Shown: in pieces, positions 48,710 to 60,800 of the stretch
Layout of the letters: every line of letters begins with the position of its first letter
How positions within the stretch are numbered: position 1 is the first letter of the stretch
Assembly (NCBI RefSeq): GCF_036669915.1
Contig: NC_089324.1
Location: 8,935,244-8,999,243, forward strand
DNA: 64,000 nucleotides
Direction of reading: 5' to 3'
Source: Pocillopora verrucosa
Taxonomy: Eukaryota; Cnidaria; Anthozoa; Scleractinia; Pocilloporidae
The notes under the pieces: model-generated
Database searches by the model: none
The model's input: the letters and a program-made list of their open reading frames with translations, nothing else
Told to the model about the DNA's origin: nothing
Made by a program: the position numbers and the translations under genes

Positions 48710-50472
48710 CCGTTTAACCTTGTGACGTCATCTTTGATGAGTTACCTCTTTTTCAATGAATCAGTGAAAATAATAAAAAAGAAACCCTGTGTTCCTAATT
48801 CGCTATTCCATCAGGGATTTATCGACGCAACTTAAACTCAACTGACTTATAATTGGAAAGGAAGGTCACTGTTGGAGAATTTTTAAACTGACCATGTAAA
48901 GCCATGTTTGTTTGTCGCACGGCACTGTGATGACGCGCAATCTTGTGCTTCTCGCGGCGCACAACTTGACAACAATAGAGTTAATTTTAGTGGAGAATTC
49001 CTTATAAGTAGTTTCTGGACGAACATTCGCACAAAAGTTGACATTGAAATGATCATTAGTCGCAAAATTTTTCAATTAGATTCATTATATATGTTTATAT
49101 ATTGACCAAGCGTCGGGTTACGATGACTGGATGTTGGACAAAGTCTTTCTTTGCTTTTTTATGGACCGAGATGACTGACATAGTCACTTTAACCAATTCA
49201 TCTAGAGCCTTTTTATGAAGAAATAGGTGCACCTGATATTGCTCGTTATTTACAAACCGTTATAGAGCTCCAACGGTTTGTAAATGGCAGAAACTCTGAT
49301 TTAATGGCACGACGACGAATACAAAAAGCAAAAAAACTTTCGTTTAACACAATCTTCATAAAGGACCACCAGCCGGAAAATGACATGTATGTCTCTTACA
49401 GAAGGATTGTATATTAACGAAACAACGCAAAATGCTTTTCTTAAAAGTGCATAGCCCGAAAAGGGACCGGTGGGTTGTCTTATAAAAAGTAACGAACGGT
49501 TCGGAGATTTTTTACCGGCTGCAAAAAGGTGGCTGAGAGATTCTGAGTTTGTTGAGAGGATTTTAAGGGGTTGATCACCGTCCTTCAAATGGCCAAAAAA
49601 TTAACCAACAAATCATACAAAGGTGAAAGTGCATGCTTAATATCGCTAAACGTTAATTAGGTCAGGGAGTAATAGCCTTACCAGGAACTAAAATAGAGTC
49701 ATGGGTATCCTGAGTATAAACGGTTGCCTTAAATCTCTACAAAAGCATTAACATCCAGATCGCAAAGGTTGTAAAAGGAATGTATGTGACCTATCGCAAT
49801 GCAATCGCTTACGTATTCGTCTTCAAACGGGAAGGGCTCCTAAACCTCTCTTCTGTCCTCTCTCTTTCTTATGGATGAGGAAAGAGATTCACCTCTAGCA
49901 TAAAATAAAATGAGCACAAAGATGTGGACAGACTTTAATTAGAATTTATTTAACTCGTCCCTAATCGTCTTCACAACGCGCGCGGCTCGATAATGAATTG
50001 AGGGAGAAAGATTCCAAGGTTGATCGCTGTCTCCCTAACCATTACGACTCGATTAGGAAGACAAACTGGGTCGAGTTAGAAATAGAGACGCATTTCTACG
50101 TTTCACTCTATATGAACAAGTATCTGCCACTGAATAAACCATAAACTAAAATCACACCAAAAGTTGAATTTGTTTATGTTTCAATTATGAAACCGATCCG
50201 CTGGAAAAATTTGGAGATGAATTTCATAGTACATAGAAATTAAAAAACGTCGGGTCCGTGCCTTTAGCAATCGATTGACTTTCCGTCTACAATTAACGCA
50301 AACGGCTGACATTTACATGTATCAGGTTTGGAAAGTGTTTTCAAAAACTCCGTTTTGTATGTGAAATTAACCGGTTTCACCGTAGACGGAGCCCAAGTTT
50401 AATTGTATAGATTTTTCGATATGATATCAGGTGAACACGCTGCATACTCGTTGGGCCGGACAATTGAATAAA

Positions 50473-50997
50473 TCAATAGTGGTTTAGCGTGGTCTGCCCT
50501 CTTATCGACAACCATATTCGTCATCACAGTCGTCAATAGGGACCTTTAGCAAACTACGACTGCGACGAGGACGTGGAAAAACCAAAGATCCAATGAGCAG
50601 AACAATAGCTCAGCGCGTGCGTTTTAAAACTGTGTACATTTCTTAGCCGTCCTCTGCAAAATAACAATGTGAAATAATCAAAATTCGCGTGGTCCGAGAA
50701 AGGAAACCCCGAATGCAGATTATTTAAGTTTCCATATGAATTCAGCGCCGCTCTCATACGTTATGCTGAGGTTAACTTGTGGCGCTGTAGGAGATGATAA
50801 ACACATCCATTCATTCGCGAAATTCCAACTGAAAATATGCATTCATTTTCTTCCTTGGCGTTGCCGTCCTAACTGCTAAAGGTCCCTAATGTTGTGGACT
50901 CACGAGGCGCAGCCGAGTGGGTGTGCAACAAATCTTAACCGCTGTGATGACGAACCTCTTTGTCGATAAGAGGATAGACCACGCTAAACCACTGTCA
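50473..50997. mobile_element. outer inverted-repeat element containing a nested MITE
   Basis: AGTGGTTTAGCGTGGTCT...CTCTTATCGACAA...TTCGTCATCACAG (about 50478-50530) is inverted at about 50944-50994 (CTGTGATGACGAA...TTGTCGATAAGAG...AGACCACGCTAAACCACT). The inner MITE at 50537-50888 sits between the two arms. Confidence 0.8.
50537..50888. mobile_element. inner MITE with 15-bp perfect terminal inverted repeats
   Basis: The ends are TAGGGACCTTTAGCA (50537-50551) and TGCTAAAGGTCCCTA (50874-50888). If TA is the duplicated target, the element proper starts GGGACC, as in Tc1/mariner-type non-autonomous elements. No coding capacity. Confidence 0.85.
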
Positions 50998-51428
50998 ATT
51001 CATTTTTTACCACAATATCGACATCAAATAAAACGATTTATCCAGTTCGTGAACATTACGTAACACGTTGACGATAGCAACGTTGTCTGTACTCTTATCG
51101 AAAACGGCAAATTGGCCAACCAGATTGCGACATTACTGCTAATTGTTTGCAAAATAATGTGCGATCAGCAATTGAATACAAGAAAATATATGTAAAAACC
51201 GACTGAATTAGAAAATTGACAAATATGTACAATCAAGGATAAACTCCGACAATCTATTTCTGTGTCCTGGAACAGAATACATAATACATAATATATTACA
51301 TAAAATATTTACAATATCGACATAGAATGTATCAAATAATACAATTTCTCTAAAACATCACAAATTTGAGGGGAACTATAAGATAAATGTTCAAATAAAT
51401 CGAAGCTCTTGCCGCCATTTAAGAAGCA

Positions 51429-51750
51429 GGCCCCAGTTGTTCGAAAGCCGATTAAATTATACCTCAATTAGAGGTTAATCAACGATTAAATTTATTACCC
51501 CTAGGATAGCTAATCTTGGAGTAAAATAACGTTCCTGGAAGCAGATTTATCCTTTGATTAACCATCCCACGATTAAGCTGAGATTAAACCAGTCAAACCG
51601 GTTATTAAGAGCTACGCGGCTACACGCTAAAAATAAAATTGGAGGGAAACATTAAAATGGCGGCAAGTGAGAATGCACATGAAAGTGGAAGCCAAACGAA
51701 AGACATTTAATCGTGTGTCAGCGCTAATCGGCTTTCGAACAACCGGGGCC
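51429..51750. mobile_element. MITE with 26-bp terminal inverted repeats
   Basis: The ends GGCCCCAGTTGTTCGAAAGC (continuing CGATTA) and TAATCGGCTTTCGAACAACC (continuing GGGGCC) match at 25 of 26 positions. The interior contains further ATTAA-rich inverted pieces. Termini are related to those at 8768-8913. Confidence 0.85.
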
Positions 51751-52300
51751 AGATGTTTTGAAGTTGTTCTGTACAGTTTGGCGCACGGTCATAACTTTTC
51801 CATCGTATACTTCATTCTAATCGAAAATGTACTTTCCTCTATTAATATTGGGTAAAAAAATATCACGCAGTGAGTCATGCCAGTTTTGAAAGTGATTTTG
51901 ATATTACTTATACAATCACTGAGCCGGTAGTCTCAAATGAATCGAATGGCTGTCAACCCTGTTTGAGAAACACAGGACAATGTTTTAGCCCCTAAAACGC
52001 TAACTGCTCCTACAATAGAACGTAAAAAGACATACATCCACAAGATGGATTTCCTTTAAGAATATAAAGTTCGTTAACCCTTTCACTCCAAAGAGGTAAA
52101 TATAATTCTCTACGCTGTCTGATATACATGTATTCAATTTCAGCTCTGTGAATTTGATGTAAACTCAAACGATATCTTGTATTGTGTTTCTCTCCTTCTT
52201 ATCATCTTCTTTCTTATGATGTATTTTTACTCTGACGTAAAAAGTATTTTTCTTCGTCACTCCCGGGAGTGACAGGGTGATTATGTGGACATTATTCTGC

Positions 52301-55177
52301 TTACAAGAGAGGTTTCCGGAATTTCTCTTTTTTGTTACTCTGCATGGCATGAATCAACTTCTCCCAGAACCATTTATCTTTGATGCTGAGGTAGGTGTTG
52401 GTGCGTAAGTACAGCTTTATTTCTCCATCCAGCTCATCCAAAGTCACATCATCAAACAGAATAACGATCAGTTTAAGGCGATCCTCCAGCACTTTGTGGT
52501 GCGCTGTACGAAACTCTAACATACACCACTCACTCTGTAAGAAGGTGCGAGATAACACTATGAGCATACGGTTACTCTTTTCCACGCTGTTCAAAATGTT
52601 TTTGACTATTGGTGTACCGATTTCAAAGTCCCGGTGGTGAATGCACAGTTTAAAAATTGGATGACGTTTTTCTAGTCGTTCTTGTAGTATATTCACAACC
52701 CAGTGGCGGTCATTTTCGCTGTAGGATACAAACGCATCGTATATCTTCGTTGAATCCGAGTCATTTTTGCCCCCAAACGGCCACCGGTTTAGGTTGGTGT
52801 TAATGATTGCTTTCAGTTCTCTTCGGTAAACATGCACGAGAATAGAAATGATTATGGATATGGCCAATAAAGTTCCAAGGACAGCACTAGTGATGACTGA
52901 GGAAGTAGGATTCGGAGTGTTAGTTGATCTAACACTCTGACCCACCGTTCCATTGCAGCCAAATCTCTCGTCAGGCAATATGTAAACTGCTTTCTCCTCC
53001 ATGGAACTGTCCGACTTACAAAGAATATTTTCGACTCTCTCAACTTGACCATTATCGTTAAGATTCTGCAGCCAGTTTTTCATCCACTTCGTTGAACAAT
53101 TACAATCAAAATTATTATCATGTAACGCAAGATTAGTGAGAAAAAGATTCTCGATGTTTCTAGGAAGTGTTGTCAAATTGTTTGAATCCATATGGAGAAT
53201 CCTGATCCTTTCGAAGCTGTCTACTACCACTTCATTTAATCGTTGGATCTCGTTGTGCGTCAAATACAAAGCTGTAAGGTTTTTCAAATAAGGATGTCTT
53301 GGTATATCTCGGATGTAGTTGTTTCGTAAGTTGAGCTGAATTGAATCACTACTTGGCAGTGTTTTTGGCATTATGTCGAGTTTCCTTCCTTGGCAATCAA
53401 TGACAACAGTTTGATCTGAACATCTCTCAAAACACGAGCATTCCTCAGGGCACTGTCTCGGTTCATTTTGCTTAATCAAATCATTTGCGTTAGTTTCAAG
53501 GATGGTTTTGTCCCTCATTTGTTCGGGCCAAGCACATTTCCAAGATCTGAAGCGCATTTTCGAGCCAGGATTATTTTTAGAGAGGAGTTCTATCTTGCGC
53601 TTGATAGCTATTATACTACAATCGCATATGAGAGGATTACCCTCTAAATTGACCTCGTAAATTTCCAAGAAACGAGAAAGCTTCAGTGCATCAAGTTCCT
53701 TTACGCCTTGCATGCTCAACGACGTAAAGTTATTGTTTTTCAAATCAAGTAGTTTAGGCTGAGTTTCCTGGAACGAGACGTTGTCTGTCTCAAAATCTAA
53801 ATTTTCTACAAGATTGATAAGATCTTGAAAGGTTAACGCGTTAAAAGAGAGATCTATTTTTGACACATTTTGAAGGCGAAATAAAGAAATGGGAAAGTAG
53901 GAGAGAACGTTATTTTGAAGGTAAACCTCTCGTAAACTATTTGAAAAAGCACCTTCTTCGACTGTTTTGATTCTGTTCCCTTCTAAATGTAGAATCAGAA
54001 GTCTTTTGGAGGAGTTAAACAGTCCACCGGCGATTTTCCTGATCTTGTTATGTCCCAAAGTAATTTTCATGATATTTTCTGAGCCTCTGAATAATTCCGC
54101 CGGAACAACAGATAAGTTATTCTCATGCAGCTGAATTTCGGTCAGAGAGTTTAAGCCATGGAACAACTGGGATGGGAGTTCTTGAATATTGTTCTTACTG
54201 ATATCGATCGCCTGAATTCCGCTCAAATTTTGAAAGCTTGTCGCTCCAATTGTTTGCAAACCATTTCTGGTAAGTGAAAGTTTGTGCAGAAATCCGTGGA
54301 ACTCGTGCAACGATAAATCTTGAATGATATTGCCATCTAGTCTTAAACTACGCACATAATTTTCCGCATCGACGTCACTACCTCCAAGTGTCTTTACCTT
54401 TAAGCCTTTCGCTCCTATTAAACCATGAGGAAACTTTAAAGCGGTATTATTCCAGGGAAAGATGGGTGGCTGGGTCAGTTTATTAAATCGTAGGTCGAGT
54501 GTTTGTAGTCTAGGCATTACTGTTTGTAGTTTCTCTGGCATTCTTTTGAGTGAGAGATTTGTCAACGCGAGTTCTGCCATTTTCGACCTTACACCCGTAA
54601 TTTCGGAGAGTGCATCCAATATAGCTAGGGGGAAATTGCTAGCAAGCGATAAGGCTCTCAAGCTTGCCAGACTTTGAATTTCACTTTCAAATGCATAATC
54701 CTTTAAAAGTTTTGGAAAACGTCCATTTTTTCCTTCTTTAAAGCCAAGTCCGTGAAAATCAGTCACGTTTGACCACAAGGCAAGATTTTTCATTGAGACG
54801 TGACACGGTCCACTGATGATCAAAGTCAACATTGTAAAGTTGTCGGCCACGTTGTGCGAATTATTAAAAACGATTTCCGCCGGTTCGCGGCACTGTATAT
54901 GTACAGTCAAGAACAACAATCTGTCATTTTTTATGCGAGGGTCTAATGCAGTGCTTACGTCAAACTGGTGCTGGGCCCCAGTGTGTGGCATGATAGAACA
55001 GTTTACCTGTTTATTTGGTACTGGATTGCCTTGTCTGGTCTTGAATGAAGATGGATAGAGTTTCCTCAGGCATTGCATCATGTCTGTTGACGTTTTACTT
55101 TCGTCATGGCCATTTGAAGCTTCTATCAATAGCAGAAAAATTATGGTACGCAGCAAAAACGTAAGGCTCCAATTCAT
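52301..55177 (-). CDS. TLR: Toll-like receptor (LRR ectodomain, TM, TIR)
   Basis: 958 residues in a single coding exon; single-pass innate-immune receptor. The start is the ATG at 55175-55177 (MNWSLTFLLRTIIFLLL, signal peptide 1-23). The frame continues upstream only through a TTG and a splice acceptor, so that part is 5' UTR. The ectodomain has a cysteine-bearing N-terminal part and many leucine-rich repeats. It then has a cysteine-capped LRRCT (NPLICDCS), an LRRNT (CPEECSCFERC), more LRRs and a second LRRCT (NNFDCNCSTKW), which is the multiple-cysteine-cluster or protostome-type layout. The TM segment is at about 762-784 (VLGTLLAISIIISILVHV). The TIR domain (811-945) has box 1 YDAFVSYS, BB loop RDFEIGTPI and box 3 FW. 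The BB loop lacks the usual proline, as in fly Toll. N-glycosylation sites are abundant. Confidence 0.97.
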   Translation of the reverse strand: MNWSLTFLLRTIIFLLLIEASNGHDESKTSTDMMQCLRKLYPSSFKTRQGNPVPNKQVNCSIMPHTGAQHQFDVSTALDPRIKNDRLLFLTVHIQCREPAEIVFNNSHNVADNFTMLTLIISGPCHVSMKNLALWSNVTDFHGLGFKEGKNGRFPKLLKDYAFESEIQSLASLRALSLASNFPLAILDALSEITGVRSKMAELALTNLSLKRMPEKLQTVMPRLQTLDLRFNKLTQPPIFPWNNTALKFPHGLIGAKGLKVKTLGGSDVDAENYVRSLRLDGNIIQDLSLHEFHGFLHKLSLTRNGLQTIGATSFQNLSGIQAIDISKNNIQELPSQLFHGLNSLTEIQLHENNLSVVPAELFRGSENIMKITLGHNKIRKIAGGLFNSSKRLLILHLEGNRIKTVEEGAFSNSLREVYLQNNVLSYFPISLFRLQNVSKIDLSFNALTFQDLINLVENLDFETDNVSFQETQPKLLDLKNNNFTSLSMQGVKELDALKLSRFLEIYEVNLEGNPLICDCSIIAIKRKIELLSKNNPGSKMRFRSWKCAWPEQMRDKTILETNANDLIKQNEPRQCPEECSCFERCSDQTVVIDCQGRKLDIMPKTLPSSDSIQLNLRNNYIRDIPRHPYLKNLTALYLTHNEIQRLNEVVVDSFERIRILHMDSNNLTTLPRNIENLFLTNLALHDNNFDCNCSTKWMKNWLQNLNDNGQVERVENILCKSDSSMEEKAVYILPDERFGCNGTVGQSVRSTNTPNPTSSVITSAVLGTLLAISIIISILVHVYRRELKAIINTNLNRWPFGGKNDSDSTKIYDAFVSYSENDRHWVVNILQERLEKRHPIFKLCIHHRDFEIGTPIVKNILNSVEKSNRMLIVLSRTFLQSEWCMLEFRTAHHKVLEDRLKLIVILFDDVTLDELDGEIKLYLRTNTYLSIKDKWFWEKLIHAMQSNKKEKFRKPLL

Positions 55178-55219
55178 CTTTAGGTGGCGGTCAAATGAGT
55201 GAGGTCTATTCGGGGCCTG

Positions 55220-55396
55220 CAAAAAATTAACGGCGCTATCTTTAAATTTATTTCAAAGTATGATTAGCGTTATAACATCCCTATTACAAGTGGGGTAAGA
55301 CTTGCTCTTGAATCATAAAACACAGTCATGTATAGTGTAAAAAGAGCAACTAACACGACAAATTTAAAAAAGAGACAAGGGTAGAGGTTCACTCAC
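55220..55396 (-). other. 5' UTR intron of the Toll-like receptor gene
   Basis: The donor GTGAGT directly follows the exon base at 55397, and the acceptor TTTTTTGCAG ends at 55220. The upstream non-coding exon therefore begins somewhere above 55397 (about 55397-55460). Confidence 0.6.
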
Positions 55397-55460
55397 CACT
55401 GTCTTCTTCAAACAGTTTCCCCATGGCGTCCATGAGTTGTGGAAAAAGCTATCACTTTTA

Positions 55461-57270
55461 TTGGAAGTTTGCTAAGTTCAGAACACGAAGCTAAAGAAAA
55501 CTGAAGTTAAGAAAGTTTGATTTATACCTTTAGACAAACTCATCTATTTTTGGAAAGTTGAGTCAGTGTCAGAGTATTCACTTATGATAAGCCGATAAGG
55601 ATATGATATCAGACATACAAAAAAAATTCCACATATAAGTTTGTTTTCAAATTTTCAGTCATCCATGAATGTTCAATCCAAACAGTCAAGCGTGCACCTC
55701 CACACATCTATTTATGTTTTCCATCACGAGATTTAATATTTTTCAAGTATTAAATCCAATATCAAAATCAAGTACAAATGAGCCTTGTATTAATAACATA
55801 ACGTTTAATAGCCTCTCCCTGGGAGCCCTGTGCTGCATGCTTGTTTTGACGTTTTTGGAGTTTCCAGGATGTTGCACTAGCTTGAAGCAAGTGAGGTCAA
55901 AATACTTGACCACCCTTTATCGTGACTCTAGCTCTTAAACAAAAGGCAAATATTATTTTTAAATCAAGGAAATTTCCATAATCAGCCGGCCTGGTCTCTG
56001 ATGTAACGCATCTGCTACAATTTGTAGACGTTATTCGGTCGAAAGATTTTCAACTTCCACATATTGTTCCCCAACAATGACACTAAGTCAAACCAAGGGT
56101 ATACATGATTTGCCTGATTGTCATAAGCTTCTTAGATTTCTCATAGAGTCCTAGAGACATCGCAAATAAAACCAACACGATAATTAAAAGGAGCTTCCTG
56201 ATTTACAAGATCGTTATCACATTTCTGCTCCAGGGGGAAATTTAATTCCTCGTTAATAAAAGGACAGTGACGTAATATTAGACTTGTTTATATCAGGCCA
56301 CCTCTGCCTTTGGGGCGCCTCAAAAGAGCCCATGCAGAGCATACGTTCCACGCACTTTTTTTCACTTTATCCCTTGACCTCGAAGAGTGACAAGCATCTA
56401 ATTTCTCCTCACAATTTCACCCGTAAATCACACGTTAAGGTCACGAGAACAAAGGAAATGATCACCAATTACAGAGGCTTCTCGTTGTCAGCACCTTAAG
56501 AAATGTATAGAGAATAGAATGGAGAATATGCATCCTGATGTCATGGTGTATCAAAAGACTACGTAAAGCGTTAGCGGCAACAACACTAATTAACCATATT
56601 TCAGCTTGAATTAAGGCCGCAAAATAAAAGTCCCTTAGCCTCAGCAGAGGGGAGACTGCCAAATGATGTTTGCTTGTGATTTACTCGTTGTAAAAGTGGT
56701 ATTTAAGTTGTAGCTTTCTCAACTGGAAATGTAAAATCATGATGTCCGCGCCAGAAGTACTAGAGAGAAAACAAACACAGGCAGCCGCGTCATAGACTTC
56801 CGGTCGATAAAAATACTCAAACTACCATGCCGATCAACTCGTTCATCAATAAGAAATGCGCTTACTATTGCAAGACATGACTTCACCTCCTTGCATTTGA
56901 AGCACAATAATACGGAGGCAAAAATAGAAATACAGACAATTTCTATAGATTAGAGAAGTGGACGGAACCACGCACGGCCAGAATATTACGTCAGCAACAT
57001 CCGCTGTGCCTTCACTTCCATGTTTACATGAACTCATTTCTGTTGACAGTAGATGAACACGCCACTAATGGACGCTAAACCGGAATATTCAAAATAAAAG
57101 TCTTATTTCCGAAGGTCAAAAAGGATGTTTATGACTAGAGAAGATTGAGACAGACCTCAAGTCACACATCATAAACCGTGAAACATTAAAACTTCTCAGT
57201 CGACAATCTGGCACATACTCAATTACAAATAATATCAGTTGGTATTTAATCAAAATATATACATTCATCG

Positions 57271-57301
<31 letters not shown>

Positions 57302-57831
57302 AAAACGAAATTGTAGAGACTATATAAATAGGCTGAAGTACTACAGCTACCGGTCAGTCAAACACAACAGTCATTAGTTTTGTAAATGTACGTGATGAGC
57401 ATTGCAAATTTTCGGCAGTATCCGGCATAAATAAGTTAATAAGAGGGTACGAATCTACCCATTCCTGCACATCTCTGGCAAACGTTATTCGTAGCACATC
57501 AAATTTTCAGACTCGCGGGATCGAGCAAACCTACAGCATACTATGACAGGCTATTAGCAGAGAAAGGTCCCTTCATCCATAGAAGCGTGCATATAATGGA
57601 ACAAGAAAAAAACAAACAGATGAGGCCTCCGAAAGAAAAAACTTCACATTAATTGTCTTTGTTGGATTCATCTTGTCTCTGAGCAAGAAGATAACGGAAA
57701 CAGATAAGTAACTACTAAACGATCAACAGTAATTTCTCGTTCAACAAGATCCCTTGATGTTCTTGACGCTTGTTGAGCGATGGACAAGTTGTCAGCAACT
57801 TGGACAGGTTGAACACAACATCCAACACCAA
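55461..57831. other. intergenic: TLR upstream flank and 3' flank of the coiled-coil gene
   Basis: No supported gene. It holds a 29-base poly-A run at 57271-57299. The side near 55400-55700 is the likely promoter of the Toll-like receptor, though no clear core element was recognised. Confidence 0.55.
57271..57299. repeat. poly-A tract, 29 bases
   Basis: Uninterrupted run of A on the plus strand. It may be the tail of an old retroposed sequence, but no source is recognisable on either side. Confidence 0.9.
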
Positions 57832-60800
57832 TTATTTAGCACCCTTCAAGTCTGGTTTTTCCTGAAAGAAAGGAAAAAAAAGATTCACTCCAAATACAAA
57901 CGTGGACCAAATTAAAGTACAGGAAGTTTAAGAGTAAATATCAAAGGCGGATGGGTTTAAACCTTCACGGAGAGGCATGCTCTTAGAAATTCGAACCCCC
58001 GATACCACTTTTTCATTTGCTCTCAGTCTATCAGATGACCTGCATTCTTGACAAAGGGTCACGTAACAACGCAATGGTAAAAGTTGACAGTTGCTATGGC
58101 TTGCAACACTAATCTTGATGGGCTTTCTGTGGTGCGTTGGTCTGGGCACGAGTTTACAGCCAGTTCTGATTTCGATTTGTGGTCAGTCTGGCTACCGAAA
58201 TATGTTTGTTCCTGTGAACACGTCTACAGTACGTTGGTCAGCGGTAGCGAAACAATCATGCGTAGCATTGACAGAGTGGACCGCATGCTTTGAAGTGTGT
58301 TGAAGTGGGAATTTTCTTCTGTAACGGTGAGAAAGCGCACCTCAGGAAATGTATTCAGAACAATATGGAGAATAAACACGCTGACGTAAGGGTATCAAGT
58401 GCTAAAAACAGTGAAACATTCTTTTTAAGATGGATATGTCAATGAGGCATAGAGGAAGGATAAGGAACTCACCTCAATTACTTCCTCGACACACTTTATC
58501 ACATGAGCTATATGTTTGCCTCTGAACCCAGCGACTCCAGCAGCCGCTTTTGCTTTCCTTAGGTAAACAATCAATTCTTGTCTGCAAAAAGAAAATCGCA
58601 TGTCAAATAAACAGCAGGACCATTTTTGACATGAGTGCTTCGAGGGTCAAACAACAGTGAAACGAGATAGGTAGTAACATTATCGAAGTACAAATATCTA
58701 TTTTACTCAAGAACCTGTTCAAAATTCTTGCAGTCCAGCTTCAGTCATAAATCACCATCAAGGCTCTAAAGCGCATGTTTCATATGTAGTCTTCATGAAC
58801 TAATTAGAGCAAGAAGAAAAGCTGTTGCAATAACTATGTGGACCTGCATGTATGTGAGGTTTACCAAGAAAGCGCCAAGTTACAAAGACGCGAGTCGCTG
58901 ACATTTAATGTCACCTATTTCCGCATTCCCAAGCGCTTCCTATACAAGCGGTGTACACAGCTCTCGCTCAACACCTAAACTAGTTCACCTGCTCTTATCT
59001 GGAAACTTTTTATGAAGCCTCTCCATCAGCTTCTCAAACGAAGAGAATTTTCCAGCTGGACGAGCTGGAGGCGAGAGTTGTTGCTGATCCTTCGCTGGTA
59101 CAGGTTCGGTACAGAGGCCAGGAGGAGGTCGCAGCGGTTTACAACTATCAGGCAAATTATTTTCTAAGGTAATTTTGGGTTGAACCACAAGGCCTGCCAG
59201 GTACTGGGCTATAATGTGCGTGGGGGGACCAGAAAAAGGCTGAGGCTGAATAGGAAGGAACTGCTGAAGTGTTTGATGTTGACCTGTTAAGTTTGGCACT
59301 GCTATGTTAGTAGGTAAGATAGGATTGCGACCATCTGAGGAAGACGATTTTTGTGCTGCACGTTGGTCCTCAGCCTCAGCAGATTGCTTTGTTGCATATC
59401 CTTCATTTACATTCCCTGCTTTTGGCGAAACATGAGACAACAACAAGTTGTTTTCCGGTTGAGTTGTAGAGGATTCTACATTTTGGAAAACTGAGATATC
59501 CTGAGGAGAGGGTGTTTGAATAACTTCTTGGATTCTTGTCTCTTGCTCTGTTGGCGCTACAGTTTCCCTATTCTCTGGCGTAGCCATCCCACAGTTCGCA
59601 TAATTCAAAGCTTGCACAGTAGTTTCTCCACCGTGCAGCCGGGTGCCATCACCATTTCTTTGTCTGAATGACGATAGTAGACTCACCTCGTTGCTGACGC
59701 ACATTTCGTCCGATCCAACAGAGGGTGGATTTCCATCTCCTTTTTTCCCACATATTTGTTTAAGCAAAGTGCTTCTTGATTTTTTACTAGTGTAAAGTTT
59801 CCATCCATCGTCAATCTGATCATTCAAAGCTTCTTTTTGCGAGCTGTGACTTACAGCTTTACGGTGAGTGGCGCTATTTTGAGGGCAAATATCAAAGATG
59901 TAAATGAGATTTACAAAAAAAGAATAAAAACTAAAAAAAAAAATAAAAAAATGAAATAAACTCTAAATCTGAATTCAGCCTGGCAGTTTTACGATAGGTT
60001 ATGGCAAGACGAGAAAAAAAATCAGTAGAGGAAGCGGGTTTATATTGCATTCATTCCAAGAATATAGTTAAAACACATTATTACCAGCTGACGCCAGCAG
60101 TCATACCTTCAGGGTGGGCGATAAGGATACGCTGTACCAATAACCATGAACATCCTTAGTTCCCATCACGAAAATTTTCACGTTGTGGCCAATTCAAATT
60201 ATCAACTCAGTTGATAATACCAAATTATTGGAAAGTTACGTATGGAGAGTTCAGCACTACTAAACAGATTATTAAGATAGTGTTCAAAAGACTTGAGATT
60301 TTGCATGAGTATTTTCTTTCTTGGGTTCACATAAGTGCAATAGGAAAAAATGTTTGATATTGAATTGTTTTCATAGAGCATTGTTTTTCTGAGTACTTAC
60401 CATGTACTGCACTCGCTATTCTCCCTCATACTGGAAAACAAAGTTTTCGTCTCCTCGAGTTGTTCCTCTACAGTCTTGAGCTTTTCAGATTGATCTTTTA
60501 TTATCGATCTCAGGCCTTCAATGGCGACTTCCTTTAGCTGAAGAGCGCCTTTAGTGGACTTTAGTTCCTCCTCCTTTGACTTTAAATCCTTCGTCGTTCT
60601 CTTAGCTTCTGTTTCTTTCTGTTTCTTCACCGTCTTTAGATCCTTTTCTAGTTTCTGGAAATTAGGTGGATACAACTTTAGTTGTAACTTATTAAAAATA
60701 TTTATGACAAAGCAATATCAAACAGTTTAAGCACTTATCAGTTTACAACTTTCCAATAAATAATGGGAAAATTGATGATAAAAGTAAAGTTTTCTAGGTT

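Larger units (their letters stand above)
48710..52300. other. intergenic with nested MITEs
   Basis: Contains two inverted-repeat elements listed separately and a 14-bp perfect hairpin stem (ATTTACAAACCGTT...AACGGTTTGTAAAT, about 49247-49284). A TTAACCCTTTCACTCC end of the MITE family lies at about 52076. No supported gene. Confidence 0.55.

Noticed and set aside
55178..55222. Fifteen extra N-terminal residues of the Toll-like receptor
   Set aside because: They would begin at a TTG two bases inside the splice acceptor. The ATG at 55177 begins a proper signal peptide.
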